From Nonomuraea spiralis (GTDB taxonomy: Bacteria; Actinomycetota; Actinomycetes; Streptosporangiales; Streptosporangiaceae), in the NCBI RefSeq assembly GCF_014648435.1, contig NZ_BMRC01000040.1, positions 1-64,000 on the forward strand: 64,000 nt of DNA, read 5' to 3'. This document shows, piece after piece, positions 16,579 to 23,940 of this stretch. The notes beneath the pieces are model-generated. The model worked only from the letters and a program-made list of their open reading frames with translations. It was not told the origin of the DNA and searched no databases. A program made the position numbers and the translations under genes. Each line of letters starts with the position of its first letter. Within the stretch, counting starts at the first letter, position 1.

Positions 16579-17850
16579 ATGACCGTGACAAGGCTCGGCA
16601 TCCCCGAGGAAGAGCCCCGCAGCCGCAAGCAGCGGAAGCCGCGCCGTCGCTCAAATGGCGAAGGCACGATCGTGCCGCGTAAGGACGGTCGTTATGAGGC
16701 CAAGGTCTTCGTCCCCACCACCGCTGGGACGATCAAACGAGTCAGCGTGTATGGCAAGACACGCGAAGAGTGCCACGCAAAGTTCATAGAGCTCAAGCGG
16801 CAGGCCGACCAGGGCATCCCTGTCGCAGCCGAGAGCTGGACAGTGGCGGACTACCTGACGTACTGGCTCGAACATGTCGTCAAGGTCGAGCGCCGCCCCA
16901 AGACCATGCAGGGGTACGAGGGCGTCGTCCGCCGCTACCTCGTCCCCGGCATGGGCAAGAAACGCCTCGACAAGCTCAACGCCGCCGATGTCCGCCAGTT
17001 CGTGACATCGCTTCGGTCCGGCTGCCAGTGCTGCCAGCGGGGATGGGACAAGGCTCGGAAGCCGTCCGAGTGCTGCGCCAAGAAGGGTGGCGAGTGTTGT
17101 GCCTACAAGATCGAACCTCGGATGGTCCAGTTCATCCACGCCGTTCTCAGGAACGCCCTGGAGAACGCCGTCCGGGAAGAGATCATCACACGCAACGTCG
17201 CGAAGCTCATCAAGCTCTCGCCGCCCAAGTACAAGGTCAACCGCGGTCTGACGGTGGCCCAAGGGAAAGCGATCATCAAAGCGTCCAAGGATCAGCGCCT
17301 CGGCGCGCTCTATGTCTTGGCTGTCTGCCTGGGTCTACGGCGTGGCGAGCTTCTCGGGCTCCGCTGGCAGGACGTCGACTTGGAGAAAGGCACTTTGGAA
17401 ATAATTCAGACACTCCAGCGGGTCGGCGGCCGTCTCCAGTTCGTACAGCCCAAGACGGAGGGCTCAGCACGGACGGTCCCACTCCCCCTGGTCTGCATCG
17501 AGGCCCTCAAGGAGCACCGTAGACGGCAGTTCATCGAACGGTCCGACCGTTATCCAGACTGGCACGATCACGGGCTTGTCTTCCCGTCGCGTCGCGGCAC
17601 TCCCATGGAGCCGGACAACCTACGGCGCAGCTGGAGCGAGATCCGGAAGACAGCGGGACTCGGACCGGTCCGTCTCCACGACCTCCGGCATACCTGCGTG
17701 AGTCTCTTGCTCGACGTGGGCGTACCGCCTCACATCGTCCGAGACATCGTCGGTCACTCCGACATCGAAGTCACGATGACGATCTACGCTCACGCTTCCC
17801 TGGACGAGAAACGCAAGGCTCTCGGCAAGCTCGGTGACGCCCTGCAATAG
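16579..17850 (+). CDS. int: AICE tyrosine integrase
   Basis: The 423-aa protein contains the full catalytic set R254 (GLRRGE), H367 and R370 (LHDLRH), H393 (VGHSD) and Y403 (TIYAH). An N-terminal arm-binding domain (NGEGTIVPRKDGRYEAKV) and a SAM-like core-binding domain precede it. Inside the core-binding part, residues 149-174 hold seven cysteines in clusters (CQCC, CC, CC), an insertion also known in some AICE integrases and likely to bind zinc. The ATG is immediately after the excisionase stop. The adjacent tRNA-Phe with its repeated 3' half shows its target. Confidence 0.93.
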   Translation: MTVTRLGIPEEEPRSRKQRKPRRRSNGEGTIVPRKDGRYEAKVFVPTTAGTIKRVSVYGKTREECHAKFIELKRQADQGIPVAAESWTVADYLTYWLEHVVKVERRPKTMQGYEGVVRRYLVPGMGKKRLDKLNAADVRQFVTSLRSGCQCCQRGWDKARKPSECCAKKGGECCAYKIEPRMVQFIHAVLRNALENAVREEIITRNVAKLIKLSPPKYKVNRGLTVAQGKAIIKASKDQRLGALYVLAVCLGLRRGELLGLRWQDVDLEKGTLEIIQTLQRVGGRLQFVQPKTEGSARTVPLPLVCIEALKEHRRRQFIERSDRYPDWHDHGLVFPSRRGTPMEPDNLRRSWSEIRKTAGLGPVRLHDLRHTCVSLLLDVGVPPHIVRDIVGHSDIEVTMTIYAHASLDEKRKALGKLGDALQ

Positions 17851-17871
17851 GTCCCTTGTGCACAAACCAAA

Positions 17872-17901
17872 GAACGCCTGGGCAGAGCTGCCCGGGCGTT
17901 C
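17872..17901. terminator. Bidirectional terminator between int and the convergent gene
   Basis: GAACGCC and GGCGTTC enclose GGGCAG and CTGCCC, giving a 30-nt hairpin with one mismatch and an AG loop. It lies 22 nt after the integrase stop and touches the stop of the convergent gene at 17900. No strong T-run is seen, which is usual for actinomycetes. Confidence 0.75.
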
Positions 17902-18283
17902 ACTGTTGTGTGAGCCGGTCCCTGACGTGTTGCGGCAGAAGAGGCCGGTAGTCGTAGCCGAAATCGTCCAGTTCCGTCTGCACCCATAGGGCGGAGCGAT
18001 CATCAGGTTCAAGCTCCCGCAGATGCCATTTCAGGCTCTCCATCGCTCGCTGCTCCCGCTCTCGCTCGCTGCCTGGCCGGAAGTCGGCCGGAAGGTTGTG
18101 GCAGATGTTAGCGATCATGCGTATGCGATCAATCCGAGCCTGTGCACTCTCAAGATCCTCGCACTGCAGCTCTCGTTTGACGATGTGCGTAGTGGCACGT
18201 ATCTCGATGAATGCTCGGGTCATGAGATACCGGACTGCTGTCCGGGCCGACATCCTCGGCTGCTGGCGTCGTAACCACCCCAA
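17900..18283 (-). CDS. Hypothetical AICE protein, 127 aa
   Basis: This helical soluble protein begins MGWLRRQQPRMSARTAVRYL and contains KRELQCEDLESAQARIDRIR, MESLKWHLRELEPDDRSALW and a C-terminal YDYRPLLPQHVRDRLTQQ. It lies between the integrase and the right attachment repeat, transcribed toward the integrase, so it belongs to the element. An ATG at residue 11 is an alternative start. I recognise no domain; it may be an accessory or regulatory protein. Confidence 0.6.
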   Translation of the reverse strand: MGWLRRQQPRMSARTAVRYLMTRAFIEIRATTHIVKRELQCEDLESAQARIDRIRMIANICHNLPADFRPGSEREREQRAMESLKWHLRELEPDDRSALWVQTELDDFGYDYRPLLPQHVRDRLTQQ

Positions 18284-18311
18284 CGCTTCACCACCTCTTA
18301 ATCAGGCGAAC

Positions 18312-18332
18312 TGTCGTCAGCGCTGTCGTCAG
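18312..18332 (+). repeat. Paired GTCGTCAG repeat, right copy
   Basis: It is identical over 21 nt to 1124-1144 and ends 4 nt before the right attachment repeat. Two GTCGTCAG units spaced by CGCT fit an integrase arm site, an inference from placement. Confidence 0.5.
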
Positions 18333-18336
18333 AGCA

Positions 18337-18440
18337 ACAAAAATGCCCCGGAGCGATAATCGCCTCGGGGCTTCTCTGCTGTTCAAAGCTGGTGGTCAGG
18401 GGCAGGGTCGAACTGCCGACCTTCCGCTTTTCAGGCGGAC
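18337..18440. repeat. Right attachment repeat of the AICE (within tRNA-Phe)
   Basis: It matches 939-1042 with two differences, both in the terminator hairpin (G/A and T/C). It covers the terminator and the 3' half of the intact tRNA-Phe through the anticodon stem. The element therefore supplied a new terminator and tRNA 3' end, keeping tRNA-Phe functional. Confidence 0.92.
18339..18371 (-). terminator. Rho-independent terminator of the tRNA operon
   Basis: On the minus strand a GC-rich hairpin (GCCCCGAGGCGAT paired with ATCGCTCCGGGGC, 18345-18371) is followed by ATTTTT. It ends transcription after tRNA-Phe. A near-identical copy lies at 941-973 in the left repeat. Confidence 0.85.
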
Positions 18441-18466
18441 GCTCGTACCAACTGAGCTACCTGACC
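18390..18466 (-). tRNA. tRNA-Phe(GAA)
   Basis: The cloverleaf is complete: acceptor GGTCAGG with CCTGACC, D arm GCTC/GAGC, anticodon stem TCCGC/GCGGA with loop CTGAAAA (anticodon GAA), T arm GGCAG/CTGCC, discriminator A and encoded CCA (18390-18392). It is the attachment target of the AICE and the last gene of a three-tRNA cluster. Confidence 0.96.
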
Positions 18467-18471
18467 CAGAG

Positions 18472-18546
18472 CGGTCCTGACGGGACTTGAACCCGCGACC
18501 TCCACCTTGACAGGGTGGCGAGCACTCCAAACTGCTCTACAGGACC
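18472..18546 (-). tRNA. tRNA-Asp(GTC)
   Basis: The acceptor GGTCCTG pairs with CAGGACC, the anticodon loop is CTGTCAA (GTC), the T loop is TTCAAGT and the discriminator is G. CCA is not encoded. It lies 5 nt upstream of tRNA-Phe in the same transcript. Confidence 0.95.
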
Positions 18547-18647
18547 TTGCGTTTTCTTGCTGTTCTTTCTGTTTGCGCTTGTTTAGCTTACCAGCTCTCC
18601 GGTGGCCTTTCGACCAGCCGGTTCGCGGTGCGCCAAACACTCGCAAG

Positions 18648-18720
18648 TGCCCCCAACGGGATTCGAACCCGTGCCGCCGCCTTGAAAGGGCGGTGTCCTA
18701 GGCCGCTAGACGATGGGGGC
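18648..18720 (-). tRNA. tRNA-Glu(TTC)
   Basis: The acceptor GCCCCCA pairs with TGGGGGC, the anticodon loop is CTTTCAA (TTC), the T arm contains GGTTCGAAT and the discriminator is A. Its 5' end directly abuts the stop codon of the upstream phosphoesterase gene, so the tRNAs may be partly transcribed from that gene's promoter. Confidence 0.95.
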
Positions 18721-20280
18721 TCAGGATTCCCTGTCGCCTTCCGTCGGAGACCTCTGAAGCATAGGGGACGATTGCCCCTGATGCCAAAGCGGCGAACCGG
18801 CGGTTGGCGACGCAGTGCCAGTGACCGGTCCCGTTGGTGACGGGGCGCTCGTTGGCTCTGGAGAAATCATACGTTGTGGGTCGGCCTCCACGTGACGCTG
18901 GATGTACACGGACTGCTCGCCCAGACCGCCCAGGGTGATGTCGTCCCAGGCACGCAGGCGCCTGGTGTCCCGGTCGAAGTACAGGACGGAGGCCTGTACG
19001 GGTGTGGGCTGGGCGTGTTCGAGCGCGCGCAGGCCGGCGCCGCCGGTCGAGCCCTGGACGAGCATGCGCGATCCGGACGGCAGCATGGTCGTCGAACGAT
19101 CATGGGTGTGACCTGCCAGGATCATGGGCGCGGCCCCGCTGAAGCCGCGGCCGACGTCGGGGTCGTGGACGGCCACCACGTCCGCCTTGTTCACCTTGGC
19201 AAGGTGCGAGCGGGCGAACCGCTTGAGCACGGCCGGGTCCGAATCGACTGCCACCGACTTGTCCGGGGTGAACCGGGGGTCGCCCAGGCCGTAGATGCGC
19301 AGGCCGGCGACTGTTTCCACGGTGTCGTCCAGGACCACGCCGTTCTTCTGCCGCTCGACCGCCCTCTGCGTGATCATGGAGTCGTGATTGCCGCGTACGT
19401 ACACGTACGGCACACCGAGGCGGCTGATCTCGTCGACGAACTTGTTCTCCGGTTTGGTCCCGTGGTCCGAGATGTCGCCGGTGTCGATGATCATGTCGAC
19501 GGCGAACTGGTCCTTGAGCGAGCGGATGACGTTCCAGGCGATGGGGTTGATGTGGATGTCCGACACGTGCAGGACCCGGATGGAATTGGGGTCGGCGTCG
19601 TACAGCGGGAGGGTCGAGACGGTGTCGTACAGCTTCGAGACGTTCGTGACGAGCTTGGTGAGCTGCGACCGGTACGACTCGAACTTCGTCACGATCGACT
19701 CCGCGCTGCCCACCAACGACGGCGCGGCGGCGACGAGCCCGGAGTAGCGCGGCTCCACGAGCGAGCTCGGACGGAAGGTGAGCGCGGCGAGCGCCCCGGT
19801 GCCCGCGAGCGCCACGGAGGCCGCCAGGAGGCCCACCAGAGCCGTCCTGGGGCGCCTGTAGACCATCAGGACGGCTATGAGCGCCCCCGCGCCCGCGCAG
19901 AGCACGCTGCGGATCGCCAGGGCCCGCACGCCGTCCAGGAGGTCGCTCTCGATGAGGCCCGGCAGACGGTCGGCCAGCTTGGGGTCCTCGATCAGCGCCT
20001 TGGCGCGCTCCTGGTCGATGTTCTCCAGGGTGATGCGGAGCCTGAGCGGGGCGTCGTGGGTCCGGAAGGTGAGGGTGCCGAGGGGGCTGGCGTCCACGAC
20101 GGTCTCGCCGCGCCAGGCGGGTCTGAGCGACATGCCCGTCTCGACCGGGCCCACCTGGGCGTGCACGGTGCCGCTCAGGAAGATGCCCAGCCAGGCGCCC
20201 GCGGCGGCGACCAGGAGCACCACCGCACCCCTGGCCGTTCGTGACCGAATGACTGCTTTCGACCTGTCAACGAAGTTCAT
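18721..20280 (-). CDS. Membrane-anchored metallophosphoesterase
   Basis: The 519-aa protein starts MNFVDRSKAVIRSRTARGAV with a membrane segment at ~20-40. Two more hydrophobic segments occur in the next 200 residues. The phosphoesterase domain has the calcineurin-like order: VSDIHINP (D, H), DTGDISDHG (GD), VRGNHDS (GNHD), a later VVAVHDPD, and AGHTHD. Family knowledge: two metal ions hydrolyse phosphomono- or diesters; here the domain is probably outside the membrane. The ATG at 20280 was chosen because upstream codons overlap the divergent gene at 20314. The C-terminal ~45 residues are Pro/Ser/Thr-rich. The substrate is unknown. Confidence 0.85.
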   Translation of the reverse strand: MNFVDRSKAVIRSRTARGAVVLLVAAAGAWLGIFLSGTVHAQVGPVETGMSLRPAWRGETVVDASPLGTLTFRTHDAPLRLRITLENIDQERAKALIEDPKLADRLPGLIESDLLDGVRALAIRSVLCAGAGALIAVLMVYRRPRTALVGLLAASVALAGTGALAALTFRPSSLVEPRYSGLVAAAPSLVGSAESIVTKFESYRSQLTKLVTNVSKLYDTVSTLPLYDADPNSIRVLHVSDIHINPIAWNVIRSLKDQFAVDMIIDTGDISDHGTKPENKFVDEISRLGVPYVYVRGNHDSMITQRAVERQKNGVVLDDTVETVAGLRIYGLGDPRFTPDKSVAVDSDPAVLKRFARSHLAKVNKADVVAVHDPDVGRGFSGAAPMILAGHTHDRSTTMLPSGSRMLVQGSTGGAGLRALEHAQPTPVQASVLYFDRDTRRLRAWDDITLGGLGEQSVYIQRHVEADPQRMISPEPTSAPSPTGPVTGTASPTAGSPLWHQGQSSPMLQRSPTEGDRES

Positions 20281-20313
20281 ACGGTTTCTTGCATACCTGA
20301 CTGGCAGGGCAGA

Positions 20314-20664
20314 ATGGCACGTGTGATCGAGGTTACGCGGGAGAAGTTCGAGGAACTCGTGGCCGAGGCTTTGGACACGATCCCCGCCCAGCTCACCCGC
20401 GTCATGAGCAACGTCGTCGTCACGGTCGTCGATGATCCGCCGGAGCCCCACCTGCTCGGCCTGTACACCGGGATCCCCCTCACGGAACGCGGCGACTGGT
20501 ACTCAGGTGTCCTGCCCGACCGGATCGAGATCTACCGCAATCCCATATGCCAGATATGCAAGACCGAAGAGGACGTCATTCGCGAGGTACGCATCACGGT
20601 CGTCCACGAGGTGGGCCACCATTTCGGGATAAGTGACGACAGACTTCACGAACTGGGCTGGTAA
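20314..20664 (+). CDS. Small zincin-like metallopeptidase family protein
   Basis: The 116-aa protein carries HEVGHHFGISDDRLHELGW at its C terminus, an extended HExxHxxGxxD zinc site typical of the compact zincin family common in actinobacteria (PF06262-like). The N-terminal part (VTREKFEELVAEALDTIPAQ, GLYTGIPLTERG) also fits that family. No signal peptide is present, so it is cytoplasmic. It is divergent from the phosphoesterase gene with a 33-nt spacer. The catalytic role in vivo is not established for the family. Confidence 0.9.
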   Translation: MARVIEVTREKFEELVAEALDTIPAQLTRVMSNVVVTVVDDPPEPHLLGLYTGIPLTERGDWYSGVLPDRIEIYRNPICQICKTEEDVIREVRITVVHEVGHHFGISDDRLHELGW

Positions 20665-20764
20665 CGCTTTGCTGCTCGTTGACTTCTTTGGGTTGCGCCT
20701 TGCCTCATGATCGGGCACCTTAGGTCACATAGCGAACACGGTGAGTCAGGCACAGCGGAGTCCA

Positions 20765-22060
20765 ATGGAGGCCATGCAGGACGGAAGGCCGCCGGGACGG
20801 CATCGCCGTGCCGAGACAAATCAGGCCACCTACGGCGAAGTCATCGTCATCCGGGAGTTCCGCGCCCTTTGGTACGCACAGGGCCTTTCACTCCTCGGTG
20901 ACCAGCTCGCCCAGGTCGCGCTCGCGGTCCTCGTCTACTCCCGCACCGGATCGGCGCTGGCCACCGCGGCCGTCTACGCGCTGACCTACCTCCCGTCGAT
21001 CGTCGGCGGGCCGCTGCTGGCCGGACTGGCCGACCGGTTCGCGCGCCGCGGCGTCATGATGATCTGCGACGTCGTCCGCGCGGTTCTGGTGGGCGTGATG
21101 GCGTTGCCCTCGATGCCGTTCTGGGCGCTGTGTGTGCTGGTCTTCTTCGTGGTGCTGCTCAGTGCGCCGTTCAGCGCGGCGCGGGCGGCGTTGTTGCCCG
21201 AGGTGCTCGAAGGCGACCGGTACGTCGTCGGCTCCGCGTTGCAGAACATGACGAACCAGGGCGTACAGATGCTTGGTTTCGCGGCGGGCGGCGCGATGAT
21301 CGCCACCTTGGGCCCCTACCGGGCGCTCGCCCTCGACGCGGCCACGTTTCTCGCCTCGGCCCTGATCCTGGCCTCCGGCGTACGCCCGCGACCGGCGCCC
21401 GGCCACGACGGCGAGAAGCCCTCCATGTGGACGATGACCAGGGCGGGAGCCAAACTCGTCTTCGGGTCGCGCAGGCTACGGACGCTTGTCCTGTTCGCGT
21501 GGTTGTGCGGCTTCTACATCCTTCCCGAGGGAATCGCCGCGCCCTACGCCGCCGAGCTCGCCACGGGGTCGTTGTCCGTGCCCGTGATCACCGGATTGCT
21601 GATGGCCGCCATGCCGACGGGGACCGTGGTGGGCGCGTTCGTGTTCAGCAGGTTCGTGACGCCGGCGCGGCGGCTGCGTCTCATGGGGTGGCTGGCCGTG
21701 CTGAGCTGCGCGCCCCTGATGGTGACGGCGTTGCGTCCGCCGCTCGCGGTCGTGCTGGCCGCGTGGGTTCTGTCGGGGATCGGCGGGGCGTACCAGCTCG
21801 CGGCGAACGCGGCTTTCGTCCAGAATGTGCCGGCCGAGCGGCGCGGCCAGGCGTTCGGGTTGGTGCAGTCGGGGTTGATGGCCGTCCAGGGGATCGCGAT
21901 CCTGGTCGGCGGGTTCGCAGCGGAGAGACTCGGTCCTGAGCTGGTGGTCGCGATCTCCGGCGGCACCGGAGTGATCGCCGCGGCCGTGCTCGCCCTCATG
22001 TGGACCGAGTCCCGGGACGACCGTAGTGCCCAGGAGCTGCCCGCCCAGGCGCCGGCCTGA
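20765..22060 (+). CDS. MFS transporter, EntS-like exporter
   Basis: The protein has about 12 hydrophobic segments, with the MFS loop signature ADRFARRGVMMICD between helices 2 and 3. Features such as SLLGDQLAQVALAVLVYSRT fit the enterobactin-exporter type of multidrug MFS proteins. I place the start at the ATG 20765, preceded by GCGGAG; GTG 20741 would add eight residues. The basic N terminus (GRPPGRHRRAE) is cytoplasmic. It stands alone, convergent with the PspC gene, whose stop is adjacent. The substrate is unknown. Confidence 0.87.
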   Translation: MEAMQDGRPPGRHRRAETNQATYGEVIVIREFRALWYAQGLSLLGDQLAQVALAVLVYSRTGSALATAAVYALTYLPSIVGGPLLAGLADRFARRGVMMICDVVRAVLVGVMALPSMPFWALCVLVFFVVLLSAPFSAARAALLPEVLEGDRYVVGSALQNMTNQGVQMLGFAAGGAMIATLGPYRALALDAATFLASALILASGVRPRPAPGHDGEKPSMWTMTRAGAKLVFGSRRLRTLVLFAWLCGFYILPEGIAAPYAAELATGSLSVPVITGLLMAAMPTGTVVGAFVFSRFVTPARRLRLMGWLAVLSCAPLMVTALRPPLAVVLAAWVLSGIGGAYQLAANAAFVQNVPAERRGQAFGLVQSGLMAVQGIAILVGGFAAERLGPELVVAISGGTGVIAAAVLALMWTESRDDRSAQELPAQAPA

Positions 22061-22354
22061 TCACTGCTGCGGCTTGTGCTCGCCGGTCCAGTCGGTGGCG
22101 TTCCGCTGCTGCTGCTTGCTGATCAGGTCCTGGACGATCGAGGTGTCCCGCTCCTCGTCCGGCAGCAGGAGCCAGCCGATCGCGTACAGGCCGACGCCGG
22201 CCCCGCCGAACAGGGTGGCGATGGCGAGCCCGACCCTGATCAGGTTCGGGTCGATGCCGACGTACTCACCGATGCCCGAGCAGACGCCCGCGATCATCCG
22301 GCCCTTGTTGGTGCGACGAAGCTTCTTGACGTTGTGCTCGCTGTATTCGTTCAT
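22061..22354 (-). CDS. PspC domain membrane protein
   Basis: The 97-aa product contains KLRRTNKGRMIAGVCSGIGE, YVGIDPNLIRVGLAIATLFG and YAIGWLLLPDE, the full PspC domain with one membrane segment and the conserved GVCxG(I/L)xxY motif. A hydrophilic tail follows (DTSIVQDLISKQQQRNATD). Family knowledge: PspC proteins take part in envelope stress responses, and in actinomycetes they occur as small stand-alone proteins. It is convergent with the MFS gene and divergent from the dehydrogenase gene. Confidence 0.92.
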   Translation of the reverse strand: MNEYSEHNVKKLRRTNKGRMIAGVCSGIGEYVGIDPNLIRVGLAIATLFGGAGVGLYAIGWLLLPDEERDTSIVQDLISKQQQRNATDWTGEHKPQQ

Positions 22355-22445
22355 GTCTCAAGACTGCCCCTGGGGGCGGTGTTAGCACATCAGGATTCCC
22401 CCTGGTAGAACCCTGGTAACCCCTTACGCGAGGAGAGGACACGCC

Positions 22446-23600
22446 ATGGACGATCTGCTGCGCCTCGACGACCGCCTGAACGGCGACCAGCGGCTGATCC
22501 GCGACACGGTCAGGTCCTTCGTCTCGGACCGCGTCCTTCCGCACGTGGGCGACTGGTTCGAGGAGGCCGTCTTCCCCGCGCGCGAGCTCGCGCCCGAGCT
22601 CGGCTCGCTCGGCCTGCTGGGGATGCACCTGGAGGGGTACGGGTGCGCCGGCACCGACGCGACCTCCTACGGCGTGGCCTGCCGCGAGCTGGAGGCGGGC
22701 GACTCGGGCCTGCGCTCGTTCGTGTCCGTGCAGGGCTCGCTGGCGATGTTCCCCATCTGGCGGTACGGCTCCGACGAGCAGAAAGAGGAGTGGCTCCCGC
22801 GCATGGCGGCCGGCACGGCGATCGGCTGCTTCGGCCTGACCGAGCCGGACCACGGGTCGGACCCCGCCAACATGCGCACGTACGCCAAGAAGGACGGCTC
22901 CGACTGGATCCTGAACGGCTCCAAGATGTGGATCACCAACGGTTCGATCGCCGACGTCGCCGTGGTGTGGGCGCAGACGGACGAGGGCGTCCGCGGCTTC
23001 GTCGTCCCCACCTCCACGCCCGGCTTCTCCGCCCCTGAGATCCACAAGAAGTTGTCCCTTAGGGCATCGGTCACCTCGTCCCTGTACTTCGACGACCTCC
23101 GCCTGCCCGGCTCCGCCGCGCTTCCCGGGGTCACCGGCCTCAAGGGCCCCCTGTCCTGCCTGTCCGAGGCCCGCTTCGGCATCCTGTGGGGGGTCGTCGG
23201 GGCCGCCCGCGCCTGCCTGGAGGCGGCCGTGGACTACTCGAAGACCCGCGTGCAGTTCGACAAGCCGATCGGCGCCTTCCAGCTCACCCAGGAGAAACTG
23301 GCCTGGATGTACGTCGCCGCCGCCCAGTCCCAGCTCACGGCCCTGCACCTGGGCGCCCTGAAGGACGAGGGACGGCTGGAGCCCCGGCAGATCAGCTTCG
23401 GCAAGCTGGCCAACGTACGCGCCGCCCTGGACATCGCCCGGCAGGCCCGTTCCATCCTGGGGGGAAATGGGATCACCCTGGAGTACCCTGTGATCAGGCA
23501 CATGAACAATCTGGAGTCTGTGCTGACGTACGAGGGGACCCAGGAGATTCACACACTGGTGCTGGGAGAGGCCCTGACGGGGCTGTCCGCTTACCGGTGA
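22446..23600 (+). CDS. Acyl-CoA dehydrogenase, glutaryl-CoA dehydrogenase type
   Basis: The 384-aa flavoprotein has the acyl-CoA dehydrogenase landmarks GCFGLTEPDHGSDPANMRT and WILNGSKMWITNGSIADVAV (FAD and substrate region), ARSILGGNGITLEYPVIRHM, and the catalytic base in TYEGTQEIH. The Asn-Gly-Ile-Thr and Arg-His context favours the glutaryl-CoA subgroup, which oxidises and decarboxylates glutaryl-CoA to crotonyl-CoA in lysine/tryptophan breakdown. The ribosome-binding site GAGGAGAGG precedes the ATG. It is monocistronic and ends 49 nt before tRNA-Lys. The subgroup assignment is less sure than the family. Confidence 0.9.
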   Translation: MDDLLRLDDRLNGDQRLIRDTVRSFVSDRVLPHVGDWFEEAVFPARELAPELGSLGLLGMHLEGYGCAGTDATSYGVACRELEAGDSGLRSFVSVQGSLAMFPIWRYGSDEQKEEWLPRMAAGTAIGCFGLTEPDHGSDPANMRTYAKKDGSDWILNGSKMWITNGSIADVAVVWAQTDEGVRGFVVPTSTPGFSAPEIHKKLSLRASVTSSLYFDDLRLPGSAALPGVTGLKGPLSCLSEARFGILWGVVGAARACLEAAVDYSKTRVQFDKPIGAFQLTQEKLAWMYVAAAQSQLTALHLGALKDEGRLEPRQISFGKLANVRAALDIARQARSILGGNGITLEYPVIRHMNNLESVLTYEGTQEIHTLVLGEALTGLSAYR

Positions 23601-23649
23601 TGGAGGCGTCGCGGGCGGGGCGGTAATCTCTGTACCCTTGCTCGTGCGA

Positions 23650-23725
23650 GGGGCGTTAGCTCAATTGGCAGAGCTGCGGACTTTTAATCCGTAGGTTCCG
23701 GGTTCGAGCCCCGGGCGCCCTACCA
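23650..23725 (+). tRNA. tRNA-Lys(TTT)
   Basis: The acceptor GGGGCGT pairs with GCGCCCT (two G-U wobbles), D arm GCTC/GAGC, anticodon stem GCGGA/TCCGT with loop CTTTTAA (TTT), T arm CCGGG/CCCGG. The discriminator is A and CCA is present at 23723-23725. Its 3' half is repeated at 45890-45932, marking it as the attachment site of the downstream island. Confidence 0.95.
23679..23721 (+). repeat. Left 43-bp attachment repeat in tRNA-Lys
   Basis: Starting at GACTTTTAATCC in the anticodon region and ending at GGGCGCCCT, this segment is identical to 45890-45932. It is part of the functional tRNA-Lys. Confidence 0.93.
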
Positions 23726-23940
23726 CCCTGCACCCCGTCTGACCTGCAATATCTCGATCCTCGCCCCTCTCCTGAGAGGCGAGAACGGCCGAGTTCATGC
23801 TCGCCACATGCTCTTCGGCACTCATCCGGCACATCGACGACCGGACAGCGGGGCGGAATCACGGATCTGCCGTGCGGGCTTGGCCTGGCTCGTGGCCTCT
23901 CCCAATGCATGGATCGTGGCCCGCCCTCTTACAGGTCCAG
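23726..23940. other. Island left end: hairpin and short repeat
   Basis: A hairpin around 23759-23782 (CGCCCCTC paired with GAGGCG) could terminate tRNA-Lys. At 23798-23818, TGCTCGCCACATGCTCTTCG (one further G) recurs with one mismatch at 45757-45777 near the right end. No gene is supported; the minus-strand open frame here is partly an antisense reading of the tRNA. Confidence 0.5.

Larger units (their letters stand above)
939..18440. mobile_element. AICE (pSAM2-type integrative and conjugative element) in tRNA-Phe
   Basis: The element is bounded by 104-nt direct repeats (939-1042 and 18337-18440), identical but for two bases, that overlap the 3' half of tRNA-Phe and its terminator. Between them lie regulators (8939-11724), SCO3933-type protein, FtsK-like Tra, DUF2637 protein, RepSA-like initiator, excisionase and integrase in the canonical AICE order, with integrase next to the reconstituted tRNA. 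Cargo fills 1.8-8.1 kb: an AT-richer hypothetical gene, debris of an older element, and a restriction-modification gene. All transfer and replication genes are open, so the element may still be functional. Length is about 17.4 kb excluding one repeat. Confidence 0.9.

Noticed and set aside
18507-18840. Plus-strand open frames across the tRNA cluster
   Set aside because: They contain antisense tRNA translations (NGIRTRAAALKGRCP) and overlap three well-formed tRNAs.
18874-20244. 456-codon plus-strand open frame opposite the phosphoesterase gene
   Set aside because: It is low-complexity antisense of a gene with all metallophosphoesterase motifs.
23656-23910. Minus-strand open frame ending GARTRNLRIKSPQLCQLS
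   Set aside because: The C-terminal part is the antisense translation of tRNA-Lys, a classical false gene; the same string appears at the 45.9-kb fragment.
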